Positions 39,651 through 51,327 of a stretch of DNA of 64,000 bases are shown here, piece by piece. Location: NCBI RefSeq assembly GCF_963855985.1, contig NC_087104.1, forward strand, positions 15,178,501-15,242,500. Reading direction: 5' to 3'. The notes beneath the pieces were generated by a model, which saw nothing but the letters and a program-made list of their open reading frames with translations, searched no databases and had not been told where the DNA came from. Every line of letters starts with the position of its first letter. The first letter of the stretch is position 1. The position numbers and the translations under genes are program-made. Origin of the DNA: Ostrinia nubilalis. Lineage: Eukaryota; Arthropoda; Insecta; Lepidoptera; Crambidae.

Positions 39651-41873
39651 CGACGTGACGAAGCGCGACTTTAGCGCAAAGCTAAGACACGACGTGATGG
39701 GCCGCGGCACGAATTCACTGTCACCATTAAACTTGCGAATTCGGGATACTAAGGTGACGATTTTAATTATTAAAAAAAAAATCTAAAACTAACCAAACAT
39801 GAGTCTTATTTGTTCAATGAATTTACTTTATATGTATAAATATATATATTATATTATTTAAAATACGAGTAAATGTAATGTCATAAGAGCCAAAATGTTG
39901 GTCTAAACCGAGTACAATATTTTTGATTTTGTGATTGACACGGATTTCGTAAGTCAATATTGTGTCTGAAAATAATTTAAATAGTTTTTAGGGTAATGTT
40001 TGTTTTTGTTAGCCTTTACAGCCAGGGCTTCGGCTTAAGAACCTTCAGCGGAGATTACAACTCCGGCGCGGGCGGGAGCAGTGCTAATACATTATTTAAA
40101 GCTACAGTTAATCACTTGCGGGAACGTCGGATACCCTTTGAACCCGATATTTTGACGAAACTGCGCAGCCTATAAGCAAACAATCACAAATTTAAGCCCT
40201 CTATCCTATCGTGTTTTGTGATAAAATGATAGATTCTCACTGAATATAAAGTAACAGGAACAACGTGGATATCTAACAATTTATCAACAATGCACAGCCG
40301 TCTACCGGTTACGGCGTTCGATGTTGAGAACATATAACACAAATTCAGTTTGTTCAATGCCTAAGATCAGGTAGATAAGGAGGACCTACGTCTTACGAAT
40401 CGCCTGAATGTTAAATAAGCACGCGGTAAGTTTAAAGATTGCATCTCAAAGGCGCGGAGACGCGAGCAGCGCTTCTTACGCAACGCGCACGAGACATCCG
40501 CGTGACGCGCCCGCGACGCGTGCCTCCCGCTGCCACCTCGCCACTCCCCATACACTCACGGCCTCTTAACTCTACGACGAAACTATTTGGGTGCACGTGA
40601 GCCCGAATTGCCTTTCCACGTAATCCGCAAACGAATAACATTCTTATTGATCCGAAGGAACCCAGCGCAGAATGTTCCGGCGAGTCAAGCGGCGAGATCA
40701 AAGCGCGCTTTGTGCCGGCCGCTTTGTCGCCGCCCGCGCGGAACCGTTTAGTCACCGGCCGGTAATAATAACCATAATTTGGCCGAAAGGATGCTATTAC
40801 CGCCTACAATATCGCCGCAACCGATGTTTTTACAACTCACTCGACTATTGCGCAGTTAAATAAACCATTTCTGTTTAGATAAGAGTTATGGCAAGCGTTT
40901 CGCGGGAGCAATTATTTTGAAGCGCTTTTCTTTTACAAAGCATACATTAGTATACCTATTTAGTGGTCGTCAATCATTTGTTGTCAGATTACTTATGCGG
41001 GGCGTTCTCTAGGGAAACACGAGGAAACGTAATTTAAAAGCAAAATCGTTTGTTGTTCCGGCGTACATTTCGAATGAGCTCTTTGACAAATAAGTTCAAA
41101 AGGGAAACAGGACGTGCTGTAACGTCGTTACTGTGTGCGCGGCGCGGCGGCTGCTTCGCGGGCTCGCACTGCAAGCTACCTTCAGAGCCCAGTATAATTT
41201 TGAATGGGAAGTTCATTCCGGGTTACTTGTAGAAGCCAATCTCATTTAATTTCGGTTGTTTTTTTTTTCGACAAATATTCTGGAGTCAAACAACCCCATT
41301 ATAGGTACAATCAATAACTATTTTGCACAAGTAATCCCACGATCACTTGTGCAAACTAGGCAGTTATTGAGTATTCATATATTTGCACGTATTAGGTAGT
41401 TAAGTAGGTAATTTAAATTAATTTTAAGTGATCAAATTGCCTGTAACCCAATTCGTATAAATCAGCCATAAGGGATGCATTTATCACCTGTTTTGTAAGC
41501 GATTCATGATATGCATTTCATATTTGACTGACTGGTGATTATTTCTCATTAGATCCAAATTCCAGTCATCAGCAAGCTGTAAAGATATTTACGGTAAACC
41601 ACAAACGTATGGAAACTATAAACCGGGGGGAAAATGATCACCCTATTAGCACAGGTAGGAAATGTACCTGCCGCCGATAATTTTAATGTGCATTTCCAAA
41701 CTAGTTCCGAGGCGGAGTGCTGCGCTCGCCGCCCGGCAGCGGACCGACCGTTAGGGCATTGTTCACTCAGCGCTTTGACACCCGGAACTGGCCACTTTGC
41801 TCGGAATATAGACAACTTGGCCGAGGTTGTTATTGCTAGTTAAGACACCTTTATATTTATTGACTGAACTGAA
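39651..41873. other. Gene-free stretch with large GC-rich island
   Basis: No gene is supported. A GC-rich island spans about 40,420-40,760, with smaller ones at 41,100-41,180 and 41,700-41,780. Short frames are open on both strands in each island, as expected from composition. Confidence 0.45.
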
Positions 41874-41953
41874 TGAACTGTGGAAATCATTGGAGGAGGC
41901 CTATGTTCAGCAGTGGACGTCCTATGGCTGAAAATGAAGATGATGATGAAGAA
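41874..41953 (+). mobile_element. 3' terminal fragment of an RTE-clade LINE
   Basis: TGG AAA TCA TTG GAG GAG gives W-K-S-L-E-E, followed by A-Y-V-Q-Q-W-T-S-Y-G and TGA, then a GATGATGATGAA tail. It has the same C-terminus as the fragments at 57,467 and 15,489. About 60 bp of coding end survive. Confidence 0.78.
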
Positions 41954-44109
41954 ACTGAATAAACTATATGAAATTAATTGTTACGAAGTAAACCATTATT
42001 GACAAATTAAAATAAAGGGATTTTTATTTACAAAGATACGTTTAACCGGTGCCGCGGTGATACGATTAAAAAATAATTTAATCCATCCAATCAAATTCAA
42101 TGAATTAACAAAATGCCGAGTTCACTCAGGTAACACAAGATTTAGTTAGAAATAAATATTACTGTATTGCCGACTCCCAAAGTAATGAGAAACCAGGAAA
42201 ACGTAAAATAAAACACAAAAGGGAACGACACAATTCATCATTGTCAAGACCGCTCTGATTTACTGTAATTGAATGAAAAGTACTCCATCGACGAAACTCT
42301 TTAATACTTTTACACTTGAACTCTTAGAGAACTTACTCGTGCAAGTGTATAAATCAATTAGGAAAGCATTATTAAATAAAATTGAGCATTTATTTATTTG
42401 AAATATATTTATAAAACAAGGCAGATATTTTTATAATTGAAAGGTATTTAATGTAGGTACATAATATTTCAAAACAATCACACCTGATGTGAAGTCTAGA
42501 TGAAGACAAGCATACGTCCTATTCTTATCTATTTAAGTATAAATAATTGTAGTATTTTGACGAGTTTAAAACAGCGTAATAGAAAGAAAAATGTTTTTCG
42601 AATATCGATACATTTTGTCCATTTGCTTTTATTCGCAGCTGTAGTTGAGCTCCAGAAATGTACTCCCTCGCGCTCTTAGTGCGGCAGTAGCACACACGAC
42701 ACACCTTAGCGCTCCGTCAGTGTGCTTAATAATGTCAACTTAACATTTAGTTCCAAGTTTTATCATGCTCGCGCGGAGTGTGTGCTCTCCGCACGAGACA
42801 AAAGCGGACGTGACGGGGAAGTTCGTGAAAACTGCAGCGCACGTTACAGTCGAGCTCGCAGCCTCGCGTCACCGCGCCAGGCGCCTTTCACACAACTATT
42901 TTCAGTTGGACACTGTTCTCACTTGTCTTATGCGGGCTTTGAATTTGAATGAGTTTGGTCTTTTTGACGGCTCTGCAATTTGCAAACCGGAATGTTAACA
43001 TAAATGTTATTTCTTTCTTTCAAATGTTACTCCGAAAACCCCGTTTATATACCGGTTATTTATTTATACGAGTATTTATTAAGTTTCGTTTAATTTAATT
43101 TGTTTTCATTCGTAAGTCATTGGTGCTCTAATTCTAGGTGTTCATACTTCATAGGCTTATTCATTGGGCGTTCCGATTACTGGCTCTGACATTTCCATAA
43201 CGAAATAGGTTAATTACAACAAATGTGATAAAGATAATATGCAAGTTATTCTTTTTTTATCTGGCATCATAACAGTATAGAGTTTCTATATCGTTGAAGG
43301 AGTTTTTTCACATTTGATATCATGGAGTTCGTATGTTAAGTACACGTGTAAAATACATCGCCTTTTATCGCGCACGTACGCACAATGTGCGCGCCGGAGC
43401 GGGGCGGGTGATAAACGAAAATACTATATTAAATAGCCACAGAATTTATTACAATAGCGGTGGGAATCGAAGCTTTCATTATCAGCAATTCAAATGGTGT
43501 ACTTCAATACAGTTGCGGCTGGTAATAATATTTCAAATCGGCACCTCTTACCTCCCCCGCGCTTATTGCAAGGCTTTTAATTGTACATTTATCGCCAACG
43601 AGCGTGGAAGCTGGGGCGTAGCCTGCTAAGGGTTAAAATAATGATGGTTGATAGTAATTCAATTTAAACGATGAATTTTTCTACTTGAGTTTTATTTGCT
43701 AACCTAGTATTGAACTAGTAATTATTATTTTTATTACAAAAACAACTAGCTTATTTTTATGAATACGCATATAATTTATGATACAATAGTTAAAAAAGCG
43801 CGTGAATTCGTGTGGCAGATCTTTTAAAACTGCCATATCTCCTCGACTTGAGTTAACTTCAAAGTCCCATGTAGCCACCGAGTGAAAATTTCCACGGAAA
43901 GCCACTCTACATGACAGCATCACAGAACTGATGCTCATAGCCTTAGGGCTGATATTATAATTCGTTAGGGTTTGTGTAAATTCGTTGAAATATGGCGAAG
44001 GTCAGAAAACGCAAGCGGTTTGGGAGCTTTCGTTGAAAATGTTCATGTCATTACATCCGTGCGAAGCGGAGGCGGGTCGTTAGTGAGACATTAAAATAGA
44101 ATTTCGTTT
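41954..44109. other. Gene-free stretch with CpG-rich patch
   Basis: No gene. A CpG-rich patch at 42,650-42,880 contains CCGTCAGTGTG (TCAGT, an arthropod initiator-like word, near 42,716) and could be a transcription start. Nothing downstream is recognisable as coding. Confidence 0.4.
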
Positions 44110-44280
44110 TTATTTACGAAGCGTGCGACGGCTCCAGCGCCCGCTCGCCGAATGCCGCGCGGAGCTGCGTGACGTCACGCGCCGCGCGCCCGCCCTGCTC
44201 GGAGCCGCCGCGCCGCCCGCCCTCCGCACACAGTCGATAAGGGCGCTATAATAGGCCGGGAGCTGGGTGCCTATTACAAT
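44110..44280. promoter_or_regulatory. CpG-rich island with CRE palindrome, candidate promoter
   Basis: Very GC-rich sequence in an AT-rich background. It contains GCGTGACGTCACGC (44,167-44,180), a 14-bp perfect palindrome around the full cAMP-response/ATF site TGACGTCA (44,170-44,177). CTATAATA near 44,246 is TATA-like. It lies about 11 kb upstream of the dpr coding start and on the same side. A promoter role for dpr, through a non-coding first exon, is an inference; an independent start is also possible. Confidence 0.35.
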
Positions 44281-44460
44281 CCAATGCCTGTGAAGACGGT
44301 TCAGAAGGAACTTCCTATTCGAAAATGTAGGTTAGCAAAACGTAAGATGGAAAAAGTCGAAATTATTAACGGTATTCGATTTCACAGTGATAAGTGATTA
44401 TGACTTAAAATTAATTAATCATCCCGCTCAACTTGTAGACCTTTTTTTATTATCCCCGTG

Positions 44461-44495
44461 TTTTAACCGACTTCAAAAAAGGAGGTGGTTTGAAT
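44461..44495. repeat. Common lepidopteran ACCGACTTCAAAAAAGGAGG repeat
   Basis: TTTTAACCGACTTCAAAAAA followed by GGAGGTGGTT is a word that recurs across moth and butterfly genomes as part of a dispersed repeat. Only this short part is recognisable. Confidence 0.5.
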
Positions 44496-44789
44496 TTGAA
44501 AAAAAAAATACTATAAATGTTAAATTATAATATAAGGAATATTTTTAATTATCAAAAGATAAAAGTTAGTGTCATAGGTACCTAAATTTCCTTAAAAAGT
44601 CATAATTATGGTAGGTATGTATTGGTGTCCTTAACACCTCAATAATGATAAGCAGGTTGCAACATTGTTTTTTCATTGCCTTCTTAAGGAAATATTTGCT
44701 TCAGTAATTATTAAGCGTTTATTTGCAACTTAATTGGTGTAAAATTCAGAAACGAATGTTTGGAAGGGTATGTTTTGCGCACAGGGCCC

Positions 44790-45095
44790 CAGAGCCAGGG
44801 ACTGGGCCGCTCGGCGCGCTCCGCTCGCCGCCAGTCGCCGGCCGCCCGCCCCAGCCCGCAGACGCGCCGCCCGCCCTCGCCCGCCGCCCGCCGTCCGCCG
44901 CCCGCCGCACGCTCGCGCCGCGAGGCGCCGTGACAGTGACCCAGTGACAGTCATGTGATATCCCGTGATTTGTATGCGCTGTGACCACTTCCACTTGTGT
45001 ACCATGTGCGTTATGCAATTGTTTTCTAACAAACTGTGCCATGTTTTGGATTGAAATCTTTGGGAGTCTATGTTCGAGATTATAATAGAGGATTC
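44790..45095 (+). promoter_or_regulatory. GC-rich island and possible 5' non-coding exon
   Basis: 44,790-44,940 is extremely GC-rich, mostly CCGCC-type repeats. At 45,096 a consensus-like donor (ATTC|GTAAGT) follows AT-rich leader sequence. Joined to the acceptor before 55,237 it would make a 5' leader of the dpr gene. This is positional inference only, and a transcript would be needed to show it. Open frames here run in several phases on both strands because of composition. Confidence 0.22.
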
Positions 45096-46030
45096 GTAAG
45101 TTATTTGTAAAGTATTTATATCTTAGTGTTAAAAAGAGCTCAGTTCTAAACGACATTATAGATATTCCCAGTAATTAAATTGTGCGTAAAATAAGGGCAG
45201 TCCTGAGGTCTATTGATTGAGTCAACTTTAACACGAGTTATACGAACTTCTTGTATTTGAATTAAACTTCCATGATTGTTGCCAACCGGCAAATAACTTG
45301 TTGTTAATTTTGAGTTTTGTGTATTTATTAGAGTTAGTTTTGAGTGAATAAATTAATTTTCTTTCTCTTTGTCAATTACGTGATACAATTAAATATGCCA
45401 CGATCGTACACGTTGTGAAGCACTGGGTGTATGTGTATCTTTTTACGACGACCTGTGCTTTACTACTGGCGCATTTTGCCCTCATAGCCCAGCTGGGTTG
45501 CAGGTGATCACATCGTATGGCTAAAGAAAACTAACTAAATAAGAAATGCTGCAAGTTACCAAGTTCAAATTTTTTATTTTCTGAATATTATCAAAGCTAA
45601 TGAATGAAATGAATGACGAGAACGAGAACTTGGGTCGATCACACTTTATCACAAGCTCCTATCTAATAACGAGAAAATTTCAAACCGTACGTTGTTTATT
45701 AAATCGCAATATTTTTCGTAGGTAATCAAATATTAAATCATTAAGTATTTTATACCCACAACCCTTTTTAGTTCAGAAAACATTTAAGTTTTTACGATAA
45801 AGTGTGTTAAGCAAAGCTGACGAATAAGCCCGCCCACTAGTCACGCGAACATCCAGAAATTGGCTGCACGAAAACGCATCTCGGATGCCGTAAAGTAACT
45901 CAACTTACATGCAACCTTGTTTGTCATGTGGTCGCAATGCAACGGGAAAATGACGGCAACAAGACTTATTAAATTGCTACAATTAAACTATTTATAATAA
46001 CGTACCCGTTAAATGAAAATGGTTTTAGGC
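45096..46030. other. Gene-free AT-rich stretch
   Basis: No coding or repeat structure recognised. Confidence 0.4.
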
Positions 46031-46294
46031 CGAAAATATCACACAACCTATTCCGACTACATGACTATAACTTTATTGGCTATCGCATGATATAAAATCT
46101 TTGCTTTGTAGTGTTAAATTACCCACGCTTTCACTTGTTTTGAAGGAAAAGGTGAAACCTAAAAATTAAAAACTTAAATCCTCTTAATTTTGCGAGAAAT
46201 GGGTCAAGCCCCAAATTTGAAGTATTTTCATCGATAAAATTATCCATAGATTACGCCCTTAAAGTTTGATCACTACATGCCCGGACATATTGTA
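46031..46294. mobile_element. Second, deleted copy of the palindromic element
   Basis: It starts within the loop (ATCACACAACCTATTCCGA, as at 37,661-37,679). It then jumps to the inner part of the right arm (TTATTGGCTATCGCATGATA) and runs to the outer terminus (CATGCCCGGACATATTGTA). It keeps one outer half-arm and part of the loop, and has lost the whole opposite arm and about 270 bp of the retained one. It is clearly more diverged than the two arms at 37,127 are from each other. Confidence 0.8.
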
Positions 46295-46789
46295 TAAGTT
46301 AATGCTTTGTATCCATCTTACATCAACATTTTTACCTGAGAGTAAACTTAAATAGTCATCCAACAATCTCACACAACTAATCAAATTCCAATTATTAAGA
46401 CGTGCAATACCTACAGGCCGTTCCTTTGGGATATGCATTCCGGTAATAGTGTTTCTAGGGGGCGATATTGTGATTCTGGCCAGGCGCTTATAATTATTGA
46501 CTGTGCTCAATTCTAATATTACCCTTTCTGTAATGCTGTCTGAACTTTCTAGCTCAAATTTTAGCGCGCTTAAACTGCTTGACATTTAGAATATCACTCT
46601 TGCACTCGTTTGAACAGAAACACACCAGAAATATTATCATCACTTTGTACTAGTTGAAAAATTGAAGGTCATTGAATATCTGTGTTAAAGTATTGGTTGA
46701 TAACCATAACAAAGTGTGATTCATAATCTATAATATCAAGAAATACCAATGTCTTGTTTAAATAAAAAGGATTATTAAATTAATATTTT
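46295..46789. other. Gene-free stretch
   Basis: No coding support. A minus-strand frame of 108 codons (46,259-46,585) begins in unique sequence and runs into the end of the palindromic-element copy, so it is probably chance. Confidence 0.4.
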
Positions 46790-46920
46790 ATTATTAGTCT
46801 CGTTATTGCCTTCAGCTTTATAAGCTTTCGCTCACCACAATAGTTTAGTGGCGACTGGATTCGAACTACCTACCCTTGAATCGGCAGTCCGACACTGTCA
46901 ACGTTGGGCTATATTACCGT
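46790..46920 (-). repeat. tRNA-derived SINE, minus strand
   Basis: The minus strand reads GTAATATAGCCCAACGTTGA.. and, about 45 bases on, GTAGTTCGAATCCAGTCGCC, a good B box. A non-tRNA tail ending in ATAATAAAAT follows. The A-box part is weak and the acceptor stem does not close, so this is a SINE and not a tRNA gene. Confidence 0.55.
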
Positions 46921-48727
46921 TATTTTCACTATTTTGACCAACAACGTTATAAATGGATAACATTGTAAAGGCTACTTTTCTGGGAAGTGCACCATCTTTT
47001 CAGAAAAATATTGGAGTTTCATAATGCAAAATCGTCTAAGTTAAATCGAACAGGATATCCGACGTCGTTGTTATCGCGCCGCGCTGATGGATCGCTCGCC
47101 TAATGGCGCGCGCGACGCCGCCCGCATCTTCGCTGCAAACTTTTAATCTTTCGGGCTCGCTGAATAAATCAAATTAGGGAACGCGACTCAGCCCGCCCTA
47201 TCGCTGAACGGATCTAATAAAAATGCAAGGTCATGCGCCTCCGCGCGACGTCGCCTTGGGGCACCATATTGACTACAACATGATTTCGTAAAAAGGAACA
47301 TACTCTGCATTAGCATCAACGTGATAGCGATCCAATTGAAAAACTTTTTTCCATCCAAAGTTTGTTAATATTCCGGCGATTTACTTCGGTTATTAATAGC
47401 CGCCATATACTTGTGTCAGTCTATGTGAATGTGGAACTACTTTAGCCAAAGACTACGTTGCCTTCGATTGACGAGGCTTTTGTCGCACTCTTATTGGATT
47501 CTATAAAAATTACATGACATCATAACTATCTTATCCCTTTCTAATATTATTATAAATGTAGGATAGGTAAATAGATGGTTGTTTGTTACTCTTTAGCAAC
47601 TCTAGGGCGAAATTGCAACGATAATTTTCAAGAAAGTTAAATACTGAATATTACGCTTAACAAAACCGCGGGAGAAAGCTATTGTATAAAGTAGCGAACC
47701 TATCTATGACTTTATTTGCTGCATAATATGCTACAAATAAGTATTGCTACCTTTTCAGTCATTTAATTTGTTATTGAAGTTGTATGTTTGAATAAAATAT
47801 AAAATGAAATAAATTGTTTGTTATTGAGATTTAACATTTTATCTCTACGGAACTCGCAATATAAAGTACCTATGCTTAAAAATAAAGATAACTTTACAAG
47901 TGAACGTTCTACGTCTTTTATACTTCGTAATGATCATGCTCACGCGACATGTCGAAATCCGACAGCGACAACGCGATGACAAAGAAAACAAGGAGAACTT
48001 TTAACAATGCTGCCAAATGTAGTCGCTCTGCAGCGTGCTCTGCTTGATTTTGGTGGTTGCTACAAAAGCAATGCAGTTCTATGCTACAAGAATACAACAA
48101 GCCTTTCCAAAAAAATTCAAGACATGGACATACCTAATTTAATCAATTTGAAATCAAATCCATTTGAAAAAGAACACTGCATACAGGCTCATTATTTTTG
48201 GTATGTAAAATCGATTATGAACCGCATATTGCTTCCAATCCAGCATCGGCCAGGATCTCCCGACGTAATCCACATCACAACGAATTATAATCGTGCGAGT
48301 TAAGGCAACATAATCCCTTCGCGGCGGGCGACGATGACGCACTAGGGCGGGCTGGGGCGAGTTGCGTTGGCCGCCCGCCCATACCGCACCAGCCTTTATT
48401 TTAATCGAGAAAAAATCTTGAATGTTTTTTTATGTCATTAATTGTTACTTTCATTAGCAGTACGAGTATGATTTTAGTTAGTCTTTCTCAGCAATTTATA
48501 CTCAACATTTAATAATAATTGTATGATCGAAGCAAATTAAATTATTGATGACAAAAAGATTATTAAGGAAATCTGGCGTAGAAAAACAGTAACATTAGTA
48601 AATAAAATAAATAAAAAACTATTTTTACTAATTTTGATCACCAACAAGGTTACATTGTAACATTCATAAGAAAAACTTACAAAAACGAACTTGTTAAATG
48701 CAAACTTAGTTAAAGGTGAAAACAACA
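46921..48727. other. Gene-free stretch with GC island and Helitron relic
   Basis: A GC-rich island lies at 47,060-47,260. A heavily decayed Helitron-type sequence at about 47,542-47,683 has TAATATTATTATAAATGTAG at its left and CCGCGGGAGAAAGCTAT at its right. An open frame at 48,007-48,303 (98 codons, +) shows no domain and is not called. Another GC-rich patch lies at 48,310-48,390. Confidence 0.45.
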
Positions 48728-49180
48728 TAGGGTAGACCGGGTACAATAGTACCACGGGTCAATAGTACCATCGGCGATATTTCTTCATACAAGCGACGTT
48801 AGGTTGTGTGCATAGCGTCAGAATATGCGCTTTATGTGTTTCCATCCGCTCACCAGTCGGCGGCGCTTGCGCTGAGAAACGAAGGTGTACAGGAAGGATT
48901 TTTGTTTTTTGCCCACCCGCAGTAAGTTTTTACGTCAAATATATGAGCCCATAAGTTGCCTAATATGCTATTTGTTACCAAGGTATTGTTGTCAATAGTT
49001 TATCTAGGCTTAGAGCCTAGACTTTGTATCCACAGCGAATTACTGGCATTCATTGTGAAAATGACTGAATTTTAGGTGAAGTTCTCTTGACTACCTACTT
49101 GGAACAATTGTACCAGTCTCCATGGGGTCAATTGTAGCGGTACAATCAACCCCGTGGTACAATTAACCCCCGGAACCTTA
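48728..49180. mobile_element. MITE-like element with GGTACAATxGTACCACGGG ends
   Basis: The left end, ACCGGGTACAATAGTACCAC then GGGTCAATAGTACC, and the inverse of the right end, GGGGGTTAATTGTACCACGG then GGTTGATTGTACC, match as imperfect inverted repeats of about 35 bp. About 450 bp lie between the outer limits and no ORF is present. Class and target-site duplication are undetermined. Confidence 0.5.
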
Positions 49181-50365
49181 TTTTAGACTTACTACATAAT
49201 ATTTTAAATTAGTTATAATAAAATAAGTTTTTATAAAACATATACGTGGTTATTATTTTTACAATTTTAGGCATACCTACCTACTGAAATAGTCTAGGCT
49301 CATTCATAGTTGCATGCATTAAGCATTAATTAAATACATACTTAACGTGTTTTATTAAATAAGTAGGTAGATGTCGATAAAAAGGTTATAGAAGTACCTA
49401 AATGCCTACTTAAATTCAGTTCTCACTTAAATATTGGTAGGTAAGTATAGGTATTCACTAAATAATAAGCAAAATAATAGATTTTACTGAATGAAAACGT
49501 TATGTTTCATGGAACAAAATGAGAACTACACAATCTACGCTTATAAATGCATTACTTTTCTTGTAAATTTTTATGTATTTTAAAAGTAACAGCATTGACT
49601 TAATACATTTTTTGGAATAGGTAAATTAGTAAGTAAATACCAACTTAAACTAACCTTCAAAATTATTTATGTAGTACCTACGCTGAATTAACTTCATTAA
49701 TTTAGTTTCAGATTGTATAGAGGTAAGTAGTCATATACGAAACCACGGACGAAACATAATGTTTACTTAGTTTTAATAATTTGGCAGCACTAGATTATTT
49801 TCTACACAAAACAATAAAAATATAAATTATTACCTGTTTGGGATAAAAATCTCAAAATACCGAGTTTTATTTGGCTTCAAGTTTAATAGAAAATTGGTAT
49901 TACAAAATGATGTGCGTATCGCGTTCGCGACGATCGGAAGGCTAATAAATAAATAGTAAATTTATTTTCGTAACTTAGTCTATGTATACAGATATATAGT
50001 TAGTGGTAGGAACTTCCCTTTATGGCAGTGCAGCAAAGTCATGACACGTCTTGACATTGCCTGTGTTAAAAATCTGTCGAACTACATACAAAAAACACCA
50101 CATAACATTATAGTTACGGTCAAAGTTAGGTGGTGCAACTCCTAACAGTAACTGGCTAAACGCCTACAATTTTACTAAGGCAATGTTTCATAAATGAGTA
50201 TGGCGAGTGACGTATGTGCGCAGGAGCTGTAACATTACAATTTGGAAAAATAATAAATAATAATAAATATGTCTTTGGACACTTAACACTGCGCCTCTAG
50301 TCCCAAACTAAGCAAAGCTTGTACTATGGGTAAGTACCATTATTAGACAAGGAATAAAAACATAC
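49181..50365. other. AT-rich stretch with a MITE relic
   Basis: AT-rich, with many TAGGTA/TACCTA words. 50,050-50,144 is related to the MITE at 28,868 (ATACAAAAAACACC, ATAGTTACGGTCAAAGTTAG, GTGGTGCAACTC). No gene. Confidence 0.45.
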
Positions 50366-50524
50366 TTAAATACTTTTTTTTTGTAAATACATACATATAT
50401 TACCTATACCCAGACCCGTCACAGAAATTAAAATTCATCATTTCAATTTCTGCCCGACCGGGAATCGAACCCGGGACCCCTCGGCATAGTTGTCCGTTCT
50501 GAACTACTTCACCAAACGGCCGAA
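50366..50524 (-). repeat. tRNA-derived SINE with clear A and B boxes, minus strand
   Basis: The minus strand reads GGCCGTTTGGTGAAGTAGTT (A-box region), GGACAACTATGCCGAGGGGT, then CCCGGGTTCGATTCCCGGTC (a perfect B box inside a strong T-arm stem), then a tail starting GGGCAGAAATTGAAATGATG and ending in an A run. The T-arm pairs well. The acceptor stem does not, and a long non-tRNA tail follows, so this is a SINE. Confidence 0.75.
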
Positions 50525-51147
50525 AAAGAAAACGACATTTATTTTTAGATAAATGAACTAGATTTTCCCTTGAGCTCTATAGAGCGATTATATTGAATGC
50601 GATCTCACGTCCCATGTCAATTGAATGCTGGACACGGAAGAGCTTCCAAAAGCGATGGCCCCGACTCGCCAGGCCCCGGCTCGCGCTCCAGTGCCACGGG
50701 TTAAGAATGCGCTTTCCGTGTTGTCGGGAAATCGGTTTAAGTGTTTAACTATCCACTTGCTCACGGTTTTGATGACATGGCGGACATTTTAAAACTACAT
50801 ATACGTACCTATTTAACTTAAACTTTCGCGTTTTATTGCAATTAAAACTATGCTTGTGACCACGGCTGTAGCAAGACAGCGTGCAGCGTTACATGACTTG
50901 TAGTGCATTAGAAATGTCGCGTTGAGACCAGTAGCCGTATTCACGTAACAAAACTTCAACGACAACAAATCGCTGAGTTGCGATCCTATCGAGTAATCGT
51001 TCTATCAAAATTACCCTAGTGAATACGGATTTAGAACTGTTTTTCAATAGGACGACTTCTGAACGTCAGCGAGATCTTGACTGTCAAACAAAATACGTGA
51101 ATTAGGTATCCGAATGTTACTCTAGGTTTCCCAATCCTACCACTAAG
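50525..51147. other. Gene-free stretch
   Basis: A GC-rich patch lies at 50,590-50,700. No gene or repeat recognised. Confidence 0.4.
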
Positions 51148-51327
51148 TATTACAAATGCGAAAAGTGAAGATGATTTATGTTTGTTACTCAAAAGTTTCA
51201 TCAAAATCGTTCAGTACTTTCTGTTTCACGCAAAAAGTACTGAACGGATTTAGATGAAACAACAGTATTATTATAACGATCTATTACAAACTGAATTTCA
51301 CCCGGACGAAGCCATGGGCAAAAGTTA
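51148..51327. mobile_element. Helitron relic with internal inverted duplication
   Basis: Core words of the Helitron family are present: TACAAATGCGAAAAGTGAAG, TACTGAACGGATTTAGATGA, GACGAAGCCATGGGCAAAAG-TTAGT. The core segment occurs twice in opposite orientation (51,195-51,220 and 51,234-51,260), giving a hairpin of about 26 bp with few mismatches. Confidence 0.5.

Noticed and set aside
40367..40863. Arg/Ala-rich frames on both strands
   Set aside because: Same compositional effect in a GC-rich island.
44730..45156. Long Ala/Arg/Pro-rich frames on both strands
   Set aside because: Caused by the CCGCC-rich island, which is open in several frames on both strands. No domain.
48007..48303. 98-codon frame starting with ATG
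   Set aside because: No recognisable domain, an overlapping minus-strand frame of similar quality, and no expression signals.
50440..50524. tRNA gene on the minus strand
   Set aside because: A and B boxes are good, but the acceptor stem does not pair and a long tail follows. A SINE explains it better.
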